Below are positions 53,901 through 62,360 of a stretch of 64,000 bases of DNA, piece by piece. Below the pieces are notes generated by a model. That model saw nothing but the letters and a program-made list of their open reading frames with translations. It was not told the DNA's origin and searched no databases. The translations under genes and the position numbers were made by a program. The stretch covers positions 98,365 to 162,364 of the forward strand of contig MCFE01000119.1 of assembly GCA_002104905.1 (NCBI GenBank), given 5' to 3'. How positions within the stretch are numbered: position 1 is the stretch's first letter; each line of letters opens with the position of its first letter. Source of the stretch: Basidiobolus meristosporus CBS 931.73 (taxonomy: Eukaryota > Basidiobolomycota > Basidiobolomycetes > Basidiobolales > Basidiobolaceae).

Positions 53901-54945
53901 GAGTAATGCTGACTATAGTATATACTATAAGCCAGATAGAGCAAATCCAGTTCTATTAGCTCTATATGTGGATGATCTTATTATAGCCGCCAATAACCTA
54001 GAAACATTGGAAGAGACTAAATCCAGCCTATCTAAGGAGTTCAAGATGTCCGATCTAGGAGAACTTAGTTACTACTTAGGGATTAAGTTCTCCATAGACA
54101 GAAGTACCCAGACTATTACCCTAAGCCAATCCAAGTATATTCAAGATATACTAAAGAAGTACAAAATGGAAGACTGTAAACCGGCAGCTACCCCAATGGA
54201 GACAAACCTTAACTTGGTCAAAACTCAACCAAATCAAGAGAGCTTGGTGCCATCTGAAAGCCCTGACTTTCCTTATCAATCTATGGTCGGCAGTCTGATG
54301 TATATCATGCTTGGAACACGTCCAGATATCTCATATTCAGTGGGAGTTGTCAGCCAACATAATCAGAGCTATGGATCTGATCATATTGCAGCAGTTAAGC
54401 GGATTTTTAGATACCTAAAAGGAACTGCTGATATCTGCTTAAGATACACTTATAAGGACTCAGAACAGGATCTTGTGGGATACTCTGATGCAGATTGGGG
54501 ACGAAATTTAGAAGACAGAAGATCCACCACAGGATACACCTTTCTTTACTGTCAAGGAGCAATTTCATGGAATTCAAGAAAGCAACCAACCGTAGCACTT
54601 TCTACTACAGAGGCAGAGTATATGGCAGCCTGTGAAGCTACAAAAGAAGCAATGTGGTTAAGAAAGCTCTTTACAGATTTAGGCCTATGTCAAAAAACGC
54701 CTATTACTTTATTTCAAGATAATCAAGGATGTATACAATTAGGTAGAAATCCAACTTTTCATGCTAGAACCAAGCACATAGATATTAGACATCATTTCAT
54801 ACGTGAAGCTATAGAGAATAACTTAGTTAGCTTAGTTTACTGTCCTACAGATGAAATGATTGCAGACATATTTACCAAACCATTAGCTAGAGACAAGTTT
54901 GAATATCTTAGGTCAAAATTAGGACTAGTCATTATGAACATTTAG
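50974..54945 (+). CDS. copia Gag-Pol polyprotein, intact
   Basis: 1,323 residues, no break. Gag capsid region, CCHC knuckle at 235-248, protease DSGA at 290, integrase D489/D552/E588, reverse transcriptase YVDD at 998-1001, RNase H from about 1150. The start is the ATG inside the primer-binding site; the next in-frame ATG (MSTTAITG) is nine codons downstream and is an alternative. The frame remains open upstream through the LTR, but that part includes U3 and the TATA region. It differs from copia B by about 14 residues, for example Gln for Arg next to the integrase Glu588 (AEQANRS versus AERANRS). Polyprotein cleavage by the internal protease is expected from the family. Confidence 0.95.
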   Translation: MSPELSLSAMSTTAITGIFPSAEKLDGSNYQVWKVKMKMLLQERGLWDIVMGEECPPKNVGEEALKYQKKEQSAFNCICLNVKDKLLIQCSRAKTAKNAWKALEDTYQSCSAAKKMYLRRKFFTTKMLPGEEMKNLINRITLLVDEMESVGVPTTDEDVIVTILNSLTDEFQGLVSALESRTEDLTLNYVYGRLLDEELRKSSANKKEEENALISNDNQQRRYPRPYKGNNNLFCNYCKRKGHTSDRCFKKRDYQQKKPEYGNAATTEDRLFISALNMTTNKDSQTWYIDSGASQHFTHQKELFTQYQEIPIKKVFMGDDRTLDAVGEGTIQVNLRSSEGSHTLTFKEVLYVPEIAKNLLSVSKATAEGLSFSFDNSGCRITDQNGAHIASGIRDQNLYKLTYIPSYLEANISNLNEETPMLWHRRFGHINFDYLRKMIKDQLISGVKIDPPANLEHCEACIYGKQARQPFKSSGLIKTKKKLDLIHSDLCGPMQNLSLGGMKYLITFIDDYTRYTWVYFMERKEEALSKLREFKAMVERETGEKIKKIRSDNGGEYTSKLFIHFCKIHGIKQETTVPYSPQQNGVAEQANRSITDMARSMIHDQKLSYDFWAESVATAVYLKNRSYNRILRDSTPFEAWYGYRPSAEHLRIFGCTAYAKKLAGNQSKFEPTSVKCIFLGYCNESKAYRLYNTKAKKLIKSRDVLFDENSKFSQKMTSDDDENLISSPPIVRIESEQNNENFFTPEDSTTVVQPESVPRNIPEVIIPVSNARRSNRTRNSPNYYINEGTNLAYAYSVHVDEPQTVKEALNSPQTKFWRSAMTEEYQALMENQTWDLVKLPINQKSIGCRWVFKTKYKADGTIERYKARLVAKGYSQTKGLDYTETFAPVAKFNSIRLILAIAAKYKFFIHQMDVKTAFLNGELDEDVYMDQPDGFVDQDNPHLVCKLKKSLYGLKQSPRAWNCKIDSYLESLSFKRSNADYSIYYKPDRANPVLLALYVDDLIIAANNLETLEETKSSLSKEFKMSDLGELSYYLGIKFSIDRSTQTITLSQSKYIQDILKKYKMEDCKPAATPMETNLNLVKTQPNQESLVPSESPDFPYQSMVGSLMYIMLGTRPDISYSVGVVSQHNQSYGSDHIAAVKRIFRYLKGTADICLRYTYKDSEQDLVGYSDADWGRNLEDRRSTTGYTFLYCQGAISWNSRKQPTVALSTTEAEYMAACEATKEAMWLRKLFTDLGLCQKTPITLFQDNQGCIQLGRNPTFHARTKHIDIRHHFIREAIENNLVSLVYCPTDEMIADIFTKPLARDKFEYLRSKLGLVIMNI

Positions 54946-54947
54946 CT

Positions 54948-54956
54948 GAGTGGGAG
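54948..54956 (+). other. polypurine tract of copia copy 2
   Basis: GAGTGGGAG directly before the 3' LTR, overlapping the end of the coding region by three bases after the stop. Primes plus-strand DNA synthesis. Confidence 0.8.
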
Positions 54957-55306
54957 TGTTGTAAAAATTTGTATTTTTCACCTAAATATTCACCTAACTT
55001 AGTCACTTAGATCATCACCTTCAAATCCTAGAGAATACTGACCAAATTCCTTGTCGGGATTTACTTAGAATATTTTCACCAAAATACCAGGTACCCAGAA
55101 CATGAAAATTATCAAAGTTGTCCAAACAGCCCCAAACTTTGCACACATGTTCTTGGGACCTTCCTTAACCTATTCTACGTGTTTGTAATGCCAAGACCAT
55201 GTAAAAGTATAAATACTACTTTTACATTCAATAAATCATTAAGTGAAAACCACATAATCTACTTGTTCTCCAAATCACTTCCAATATCTCCAAGACTCTT
55301 ACAACA
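54957..55306 (+). repeat. 3' LTR of intact copia copy 2
   Basis: 350 bp; no difference from 50620-50969 was seen. Followed by CAAAC, the second copy of the target duplication. Confidence 0.95.
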
Positions 55307-55880
55307 CAAACATCATTAAATCTACTCCACTTGTCACTTCCAATAACTCCAAAGCTCTTGCAGCAAATAGAGACCTTCATAAGCAAGCTCTATGTGCTGC
55401 TTTGCTAAGCTTGTGTAAGATCATAAAAACTACTTTTACAATTAATAGATCATCAGGTGAAAGCCACATCAACCACTTATTCTCCCGATCACATCCACTA
55501 TCTCTAAGACACTTGCAGCAGAGTATTTTGTTTGCTGTAAGTTTTCTGATTACATCTTAATACTCAGTTAACCTAAGCACCTGAATAATTGTCTACAAAT
55601 TTTAGAGAATTTGACCCAAATTCCTGGTAGGTACCTGGAATATTTTCACCAAAATATCCAGTGCCAAGGATTTGAAAAATTAATAAGTTGCCCAAGCAGT
55701 CCAAACTTTGCATCCATGGTCTTTGAATCTTGCCAAGTATATTATATGTATTGATTTGTCAAGATCCTGTAAAAGTATAAGTACTACTTTTACAATCAGT
55801 AAATCATAAAGTGAAAACCATAAAATCTACTTGTTCTGCCAATTACTTCCAATATCTCCAAATCTTTTAACAAGAAGGCC
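55307..55880 (+). repeat. copia LTR debris
   Basis: Three plus-orientation pieces: the end of the split LTR (55307-55365), a second LTR end (about 55370-55516, AAAACTACTTTTACAATTAATAG ... CTTGCAGCA) and a nearly full diverged LTR (about 55525-55875, TGCTGTAAG ... AAATCTTTTAACA). No coding part. Confidence 0.65.
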
Positions 55881-57377
55881 AGGTATGAAGAGAGTGACTA
55901 ATCACTTGGTTATTTGTAAAGATACCTACTGGACTTGTATTATATATTTCAAGTGCATAGCTGCAAAAGACTTGCTATTTCTCAGTTTGGATGGAAGTTG
56001 AAATAGCTGGTTGCAAGCACAAGATTTGTTTACTTCTCCAGAAGTCTAACAAGTATGTGAGCTTTACAGGGTAAATACCCAGAGAAGATATATGTATTAA
56101 AATTTGACATTGCAGTAGCTCCTGCATACTATCAGAAATCAATTGCTGTATTGGTCCTTACAGAACAGAGCCAAATGACAGCAGCAAGTTAAGCGTGACT
56201 TATTTAATGAGAACATTAGAGATTTCCAAAGAGCTATTGAATTGTATGGCTCTCAGTTTATGATATGTTGGATGTAAGCGTTATATGTACACTTTTACAA
56301 CGAGTCAAGTCACTGGAACATAGTATAAGTGGTGCTTTAAATGCATGACAGAATGCACACAGCACAAATGAAGGCTGTGTGGTTATAATGTGCGATGTTG
56401 TGACTGAACCAGGGATTGTAAGTATCGGTATTCGCCATGTTTTCCCTTTTCAGATTTCAAGTGATAAAAAGTATATGTAAAAGCACCCACTACATTATGT
56501 TTTGAAAGGTTATGGAAGGATATGTGCGATGTTTTGGGATCGTTGAAGGGCAAACATCTGCCATTCGATGGCTCCACATTTCTTAACCAATGGTGAGCGC
56601 CTCATTCCAAGCCCAAATCAAATCCAAGCAGATTAGCAAGTATGGCATCACATGAGTTATATGGTGCGAAAGAAACAACTTCCTAGAATGCTACGGATTA
56701 TGCCCATCCCGTCAACTCCCGTGATTTCTGGATTCACTAAGCAAAACATCGTATTTCGCCTTAGAACGCGGGAATAACATCGGTGAATTTTAAAAGCCCA
56801 CATTTCCAAAAATACATTGGCTACAGCCATCAAATCAAAACCCACATGCACATTTTACAGAAAAGCGACTTGGATATATTTCGACCTTATAAATTCCCTC
56901 GGTGAACTTCCGTGATGATAAATAACGTAAGTTAGAGTGATGGAAGCTCACTTCACTCTAATATGGCAATCCATGATTGCACCAAACAGAGACGACCAAA
57001 GAATTCAAGAAAGAACACGGGCCTCGGTAATGATTGTTCAAACAGTCGGTTCCATACATTCTGGATGGATGGAAAAACATCCCATCAATGGTATATCTGG
57101 TGGGATGAGGAAATTACCAAAGTCGGATGATTTAGCCCGGGGATGGAAGGAAACCCCCAAGCGGAATTTCCCTTTCGGGCGAGGAAAATCCAAATCCATC
57201 CAGGTTGAGTTTGGGAATGGGTTGTGGAGAAGCGTACAGGCAGAAAAAAGCCATCGCCACAAACATCCCAGTCGGCGCTGCTAAACACATATATATATAT
57301 CCTCCACCGATTATCCTGGCCATTATAAATAGGCACCCTCGCTTCCCTCTCAAACCATTCCATCTTCTTCACTCGTC
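55881..57377. other. intergenic region upstream of the UNC93-like gene
   Basis: No supported gene. Short frames (56383-56851 minus, 56937-57284 plus) show no domain. A (TA) run (ACATATATATATATCC, about 57287-57302) and a TATA box (ATTATAAATAGG, about 57323-57334) lie just before the start codon of the next gene. Confidence 0.5.
57323..57334 (+). promoter_or_regulatory. TATA box of the UNC93-like gene
   Basis: ATTATAAATAGG, 44-55 bp before the ATG at 57378. Confidence 0.6.
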
Positions 57378-58789
57378 ATGAAATCATTTTTCAACTACGA
57401 CCTGTCAAAGGTCAAGATCGGCAATTGGCGCTATAATAGCCCTCTGACCCAAGTCATTCTTATCGGCTTCGTGTGCTTCTGTTGCCCCGGTATGTTCAAC
57501 TGTATCAACGGTATGGGCGCTGGTGGTCAGATGGCTGGTGCTACCGCAACTAATGGTAACGTCGCTCTTTACTGTACTTTTGCCGTTTTCGGTGTCTTCG
57601 GTGGTGCTGTTTACAACACTGTTGGTCTTCGTCTTTGCTTATTATTTGGCGGGTTCTGCTACACTCTTTATGCTGGTTCTTTGCTTTACATGCAAAAACA
57701 TTCCTGGACGATCGACAAGGTCAATTACAATACACCCGGCGCTGAAGCATTTGTGATTACCGCATCGGCCATCCTTGGTATCGGTGCTGGTATCCTCTGG
57801 ACTGCTCAAGGTGTCATCATGATGTCTTACCCACCGAAAATGAAAAGGGAAGAAGTGTTGCTATCTTCTGGGTTATCTTCAACCTGGGTGGTGTGATGGG
57901 TGCTTGGATTCCTTTTGGCATCGAATACAACAACCCTAATGGTGGTAGTAGTTACAGTACCTACGTTGCCTTCTTGTGTATCATGTGCGTCGGTGCTGCC
58001 TTGGGAATGATGCTTCTTCCCCCTGAGAAGGTTATTCGTGATGATGGTTCCCGTGTGCAAGTGGACAAATTCGAGAATGCGCTCAAGGAAGCGAAGGGGA
58101 TTCTGATGCTCTTCATGGACAAGAACATGCTGCTGTTGACTCCTATCTCAATTGCGTCCAATTGGTTCTACACCTACCAATTCAACTGTATCAATGGCGC
58201 CATGTTTGACAGTCGTTCCAACGCATTCAACAACGCCTTTTACTGGTTCTTCCAAATGCTTGGTGCCATGATTATCGGATCATTCCTTGATTCTAAGAGG
58301 TTCAGCCGTCGCACTAGAGCTATCTATGGACTGCTGGGTGTTTACGCCTGCATCATGTGCGTCTGGGGAGGTGGTTTGGGCATGCAAGTCCAATACAGTC
58401 GCTACTCACTAGAACATGATGGCTTGGCCAAGCATATCGATATGCTACGTGACAAAAAAACTTTCTGGCCCATCTGGCTTTTGTATTCCTGCTACGGATT
58501 GCTTGATGCCTCTACACAGTCCTATGCCTACTGGATCATGGGCGCCATGACTAACGATGCATCCATGCTTGCTCGTTATGGTGGATACTACAAGGGTATC
58601 CAGTCCGCCGGTGCTGCCATTGCCTGGAGAATTGATGCCGTCAAAGCACCCTTCATTGCTGAGTTCGCTATTGCTTGGGGGCTTCTGGTACTCGCCTTCC
58701 CATTCACCTTCTATATTGCTAAAAATGTTACAGAAACTAGCAACGCTGACGAGGAGAAAGCAGATGTTAAGCCAGTCACTGCTGAATAG
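57378..58789 (+). pseudogene. UNC93-like (MFS-fold) membrane protein with a one-base frameshift
   Basis: Intronless gene of about 470 codons. The first frame (57378-57896) encodes several membrane segments and the Asn-Cys-Ile-Asn-Gly-Met-Gly-Ala-Gly-Gly-Gln motif typical of fungal UNC93-like/DUF895 transporters. The second frame continues the protein to 58789. The reading frames join at about 57850-57866, where one base appears to be missing next to the GGAAGAAG run; in the shifted frame VAIFWVIFNLGGVMGAWIPFG continues the expected helix. About 11-12 membrane helices in total, with a short charged C-terminus. Codon use and conservation look normal on both sides, so the lesion is young or a sequencing error. 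Substrate unknown; regulation of ion channels is known only for animal relatives. Confidence 0.78.
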
Positions 58790-60718
58790 ACGCATGTATC
58801 ATGAGTATTAGACCATCTGGAAGCCACATGTATGCTGAGTATTAGACTTCTAGATGTAGTTTTTTTGTGTTCAAGAACGAATTCAATATCATTGTAAAAA
58901 GAGAATACCAATCAATACATAAATATCCCCAAAACGTGGTTACCAATCAAAACACCTAGCTATTGTTCTACCGATTCCTCATACTAATTATGGTAAGCCC
59001 AATCCCAAGCGTTCACCAGCCTCTTACCATACTCGGTAGATTACTGCCAACCAATCCTCACTAGTGTCCCAGCGTGTGATGCCAATGCATACTTTCCTTC
59101 TATATTTCCTATAAATCGGACCCTGGTATTGGGCACACTTCTAGAATCACATTGCTTACCTCAGCCTCGTTGGTCGTCAAATGTTCCATATCCTCCGCCC
59201 TCAAAGATTCCAAACACCCCATCTGCGGAGATTCCTATTACTTCATCTCCAACGACTCTGAATGATCTTTCTTCATCTCACGACTCTGAATGATCTTCTC
59301 ATCTCCACGACTCTGAATGATCTTTCTTCATCTGGTTAGCAAGAGAGCATGAGCGGTTTTCGCCTCTTCCGGAATCCCATTTATCCCGTCTTTCCGATTC
59401 TCACGCTTCTACGCCAGGGATCGGATATATAGATCAAGCAGCATGGTATAGAGCCAAACGTGGCTTGCAAATGGTTCCAATACCATATTGCCACTAATAT
59501 CTATATCTCTCTTGATTATGTCCAATTTTGTGGTCGGAGTATCGGAGTATCCAAGAATATTCGTATTTGAATTGTGGCACTGCTGCACTATGTTTATAGC
59601 TTAAATTCCCCTTTATCAATCCAAGATTCATGAGCTGCTCGTCCCTTATATGTAGTATCTTTAGCTTGTATTTGGTAGCGACCTGGTCATTTGAGGCTGC
59701 AATATACGGAACGGAGTGGAAGCTTAATCTAGTGAGAGGCGTTTCGATAATCTTCGTTAGAATGGTATTTCGATGTTCCTAGACCCTTGGTAGCTCTGTA
59801 AAGAAAGGTAAAAGTCCCAGAATTCCACCTAATTGCGCAGAAATGAATTGTCAAGATCTAGAGTTTACGGAGGCAAGAGAAATGCGAAGTTTTTCTGACA
59901 TATTACGCAAAGCTAAGGCACAGCCAAAAAATGTTCCCGTTGTAGAATGACTGTCTATCATTGGAAAAGTGAGGGAGATTGTTAGGATTTGGCTATATGA
60001 AGCAGTGTTTGTATCAGGTGAGAGGGTATTGCTGTGAGCACACTTGTTGATGTGGAATTGTCCCACATCCATGTTGTGTAGACTATATCAGAATCGTCAA
60101 GTGGCTTGAATCTAGAATCATAGCAGGTTAAAGGGCAGGTAGGTATGTCCGGATCAATATATGCTACCACAGACTGTGTAGTTTGATTCGGATAATTGAA
60201 GTACGCTTTTGGGCCGGGTGTTCGTTCTTTGGTCTTAGTATATCATTCATCTTGGCAACATTTTACATGTTTTTGCCGTCACTATAGTAGCCGTTATGTC
60301 TGTTGATGGTCATGCAAGTACTCATGTTATACTTTAATTTTAGCCATTTTCTGCAAGCTGAAGTTGGAAGCATTATTGCAATGACTTGTGCAATGCATTA
60401 TATCATATAGAGCGTTTATTAGAGTTAGTTACTTGAATACAATTGCGTGAAGTTGGCAAAGGTGCTTGCTTGCAGTATAAACTAGAATGGGTGCTTCACG
60501 TTGATTTAGCTCACTTCTGGGAATTGATTTAGGTCGCGGCCTTTCTGTTCATTTGCCTATGTATACTAAGTATATTGCCAAGTCAAAAGCATGTCAAATT
60601 GTAAGTGGGGAAAATTGCCGTGAGTTATATACATCTACTTCCACCAACTCTGTTACTTTGATCGCAGCTAATGAACCTTAGTATATCTTACCTGAATTCT
60701 TGTTGGCATTAACCTAAT
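58790..60718. other. intergenic region without a supported gene
   Basis: AT-rich. A short tandem array (unit about 27-29 bp containing ACGACTCTGAATGATCTT, three copies) lies at about 59241-59333. Frames at 59851-60170 on the minus strand have no recognisable features. Confidence 0.5.
59241..59333. repeat. three-copy minisatellite
   Basis: Three units containing ACGACTCTGAATGATCTT followed by CTTCATCTC variants; the second unit is one to two bases shorter. Confidence 0.85.
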
Positions 60719-60924
60719 AGACTTGTTCCGTTGAATAGTGCCACATAGTGCCAGCCAGTCTATGGCGCTGGATTGATCTGGCACTCTACGGCACTATCTG
60801 GCACAATGAATTTTTACCATGATGCCAGTGGTAGCACACAATTAATGATAGCTTTGTTAGTTAGTACTTAGATTGCTCAGGGTAGTGCTTTAGCTGCTTT
60901 ATTTGCTCTTCATGGCGCTCTAAG
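60719..60924 (+). mobile_element. left end of a second PIF/Harbinger-type element
   Basis: Begins AGACTTGTTCCGTTG (one mismatch to the terminal repeat of the intact copy) and matches 14488-14690, including the GTGCC/GGCAC array. It is cut at 60924 by a copia LTR. The remainder is not in the window before another copia starts. Confidence 0.85.
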
Positions 60925-61257
60925 TGTTGTAAAATATTTGTAATTCCACCTAAATATTCACCTAACTTAGTCACTTGGATCATTACATTCAAATCCCAGA
61001 AAATACTGACCAAATTCCTAGCTGGGATTTACTTAGAATATTTACCCAGAACATGAAAATTAGTTAAGTTGTCCAAACAGCCCCAAGCTTTGCACACATA
61101 TTCTTAGGACCTTCCTTAACCTATTCTACGTGCTTGTAATGCCAAGACCAGGTAAAAGTATAAATACTACTTTTACATTCAATAAGTCATTAAGTGAAAA
61201 CCACATAATCTACTTGTCCTCCGAATCACTTCCTATATCTACAAGACTCTTACAACA
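60925..61257 (+). repeat. copia 5' LTR
   Basis: A 333-bp LTR, TGTTGTAA ... TTACAACA, with about 17 bp lost around the TTCACCAAAATACCAGG region. Preceded by CTAAG, the presumed left target duplication. Confidence 0.88.
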
Positions 61258-61261
61258 GGTT

Positions 61262-61555
61262 ATGAGCACCAAGCTGTCACTCTCTGCAATGTCTACTACT
61301 GCTATTACTGGAATTTTTTCTTCTGCTCAAGAGTTGGAAGGATCTAATTACCAAATGTGGAAGGTGAAGATGAAGATGCTTCTACATGAAAGAGGCCTTT
61401 GGGATATTGTCATGGGAGAAGAATGCCCTCCTACAAATGTGGGAGAGGAAGCCGTAAAGTACCAGAAGAAAGAACAAAGAGCCTTTAACTGCATTTGCCT
61501 TAATGTTAAAGACAAATAGCTAATTCAATGCTCAAGAGCAAAAACAGCAAAGGGT
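61262..61555 (+). pseudogene. truncated copia gag
   Basis: Gag start with the ATG inside the primer-binding site (GGTTATGAGCACC), open to a stop at 61517-61519 (Lys-Asp-Lys-stop where intact copies continue with Leu-Leu-Ile-Gln), similarity continuing to AAAACAGCAAAG at 61555. The copia sequence ends there and different sequence follows. Confidence 0.88.
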
Positions 61556-62007
61556 TAGGGGAGGGAAAGTCACCAAGATAGGTGAAATCTTTATTTGATT
61601 TCAGACAAGTCTAACCACAAATAAAGAAGCCAGCTGGGAATAGAAGATTCCTAAAGCAAACACTAAGTTGAATATGAATAAATCTAAGCTAAAGTTAAGG
61701 CAGTATCCCAGAGTACACCGGAGTTCAGGTTCATAGGGGAGTGAAGTAGATAAGCTTGAGAGATATAATAATCTTTGAGGAAGTGGGTAACAGCAGGTGA
61801 AGGGGAGTTTTTAATAAGTGAAGTGAATCTTGAGAGCAGAGATTCCTCTAATGAGAAGGTCTTGTAAACTGAAGAATCAGGAAACTCCTTAAAGGCATGG
61901 TTAGTAGGGTAGGGTAGTGGGAGGAAAGTCACCAAGTGGTGAAATCTTTATTTACTTATGACAAGAATCTAAAGAAGCCAAGTTAATCTGAAGTTATTCC
62001 TAGAAAG
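61556..62007. repeat. unidentified insert with about 100-bp direct repeats at both ends
   Basis: 61556-61660 and 61905-62005 share GGAAAGTCACCAAG, GGTGAAATCTTTATTT, AAAGAAGCCA and ATTCCTA in the same order. Between them are about 245 bp without coding potential. It could be a small non-autonomous LTR element (TRIM-like) or two pieces of another LTR family. No clear TG...CA ends or duplication could be fixed. Confidence 0.45.
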
Positions 62008-62356
62008 TGTTGTAAAAATTTGTATTTCCACCTAAATATTCACCTAAATTAGTCACTTAGATCATCACCTTCAAATCCTAGAGAATACTGACCAAATTCC
62101 TTGTCAGGATTTACTTAGAATATTTTCACCAAAATACCAGGTACCCAGAATATGAAAATTCTCAAAGTTGTCCAAACAGCCCCAAACTTTGCACACATAT
62201 TCTTGGGACCTTCCTTAACCTATACTACGTGTTTGTAATGCCAAGACCAGGTAAAAGTATAAATACCACTTTTACATTCAATAAATCATTAAGTGAAAAC
62301 CACATAATCTACTTGTTCTCCAAATTACTTCCAATATCTCCAAGACTCTTACAACA
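62008..62356 (+). repeat. 5' LTR of the terminal copia
   Basis: A 349-bp LTR, TGTTGTAA ... TTACAACA. The TATA region reads AAGTATAAATACCAC, one base different from the intact copies. Confidence 0.92.
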
Positions 62357-62360
62357 GGTT

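Larger units (their letters stand above)
50620..55306 (+). mobile_element. intact plus-strand copia element (copy 2)
   Basis: 4,687 bp, the same length as copia B. LTRs 50620-50969 and 54957-55306 show no difference that I could see, including a shared ATTATCAAAG variant not found in copia B. It has a perfect CAAAC duplication on both sides and one open 1,323-codon gag-pol. It is the best candidate in the window for an active autonomous element. Confidence 0.95.

Noticed and set aside
59241-59333. Tandem units as a possible regulatory array
   Set aside because: Only three copies, no neighbouring gene within about 450 bp and unequal unit length; recorded as a minisatellite only.
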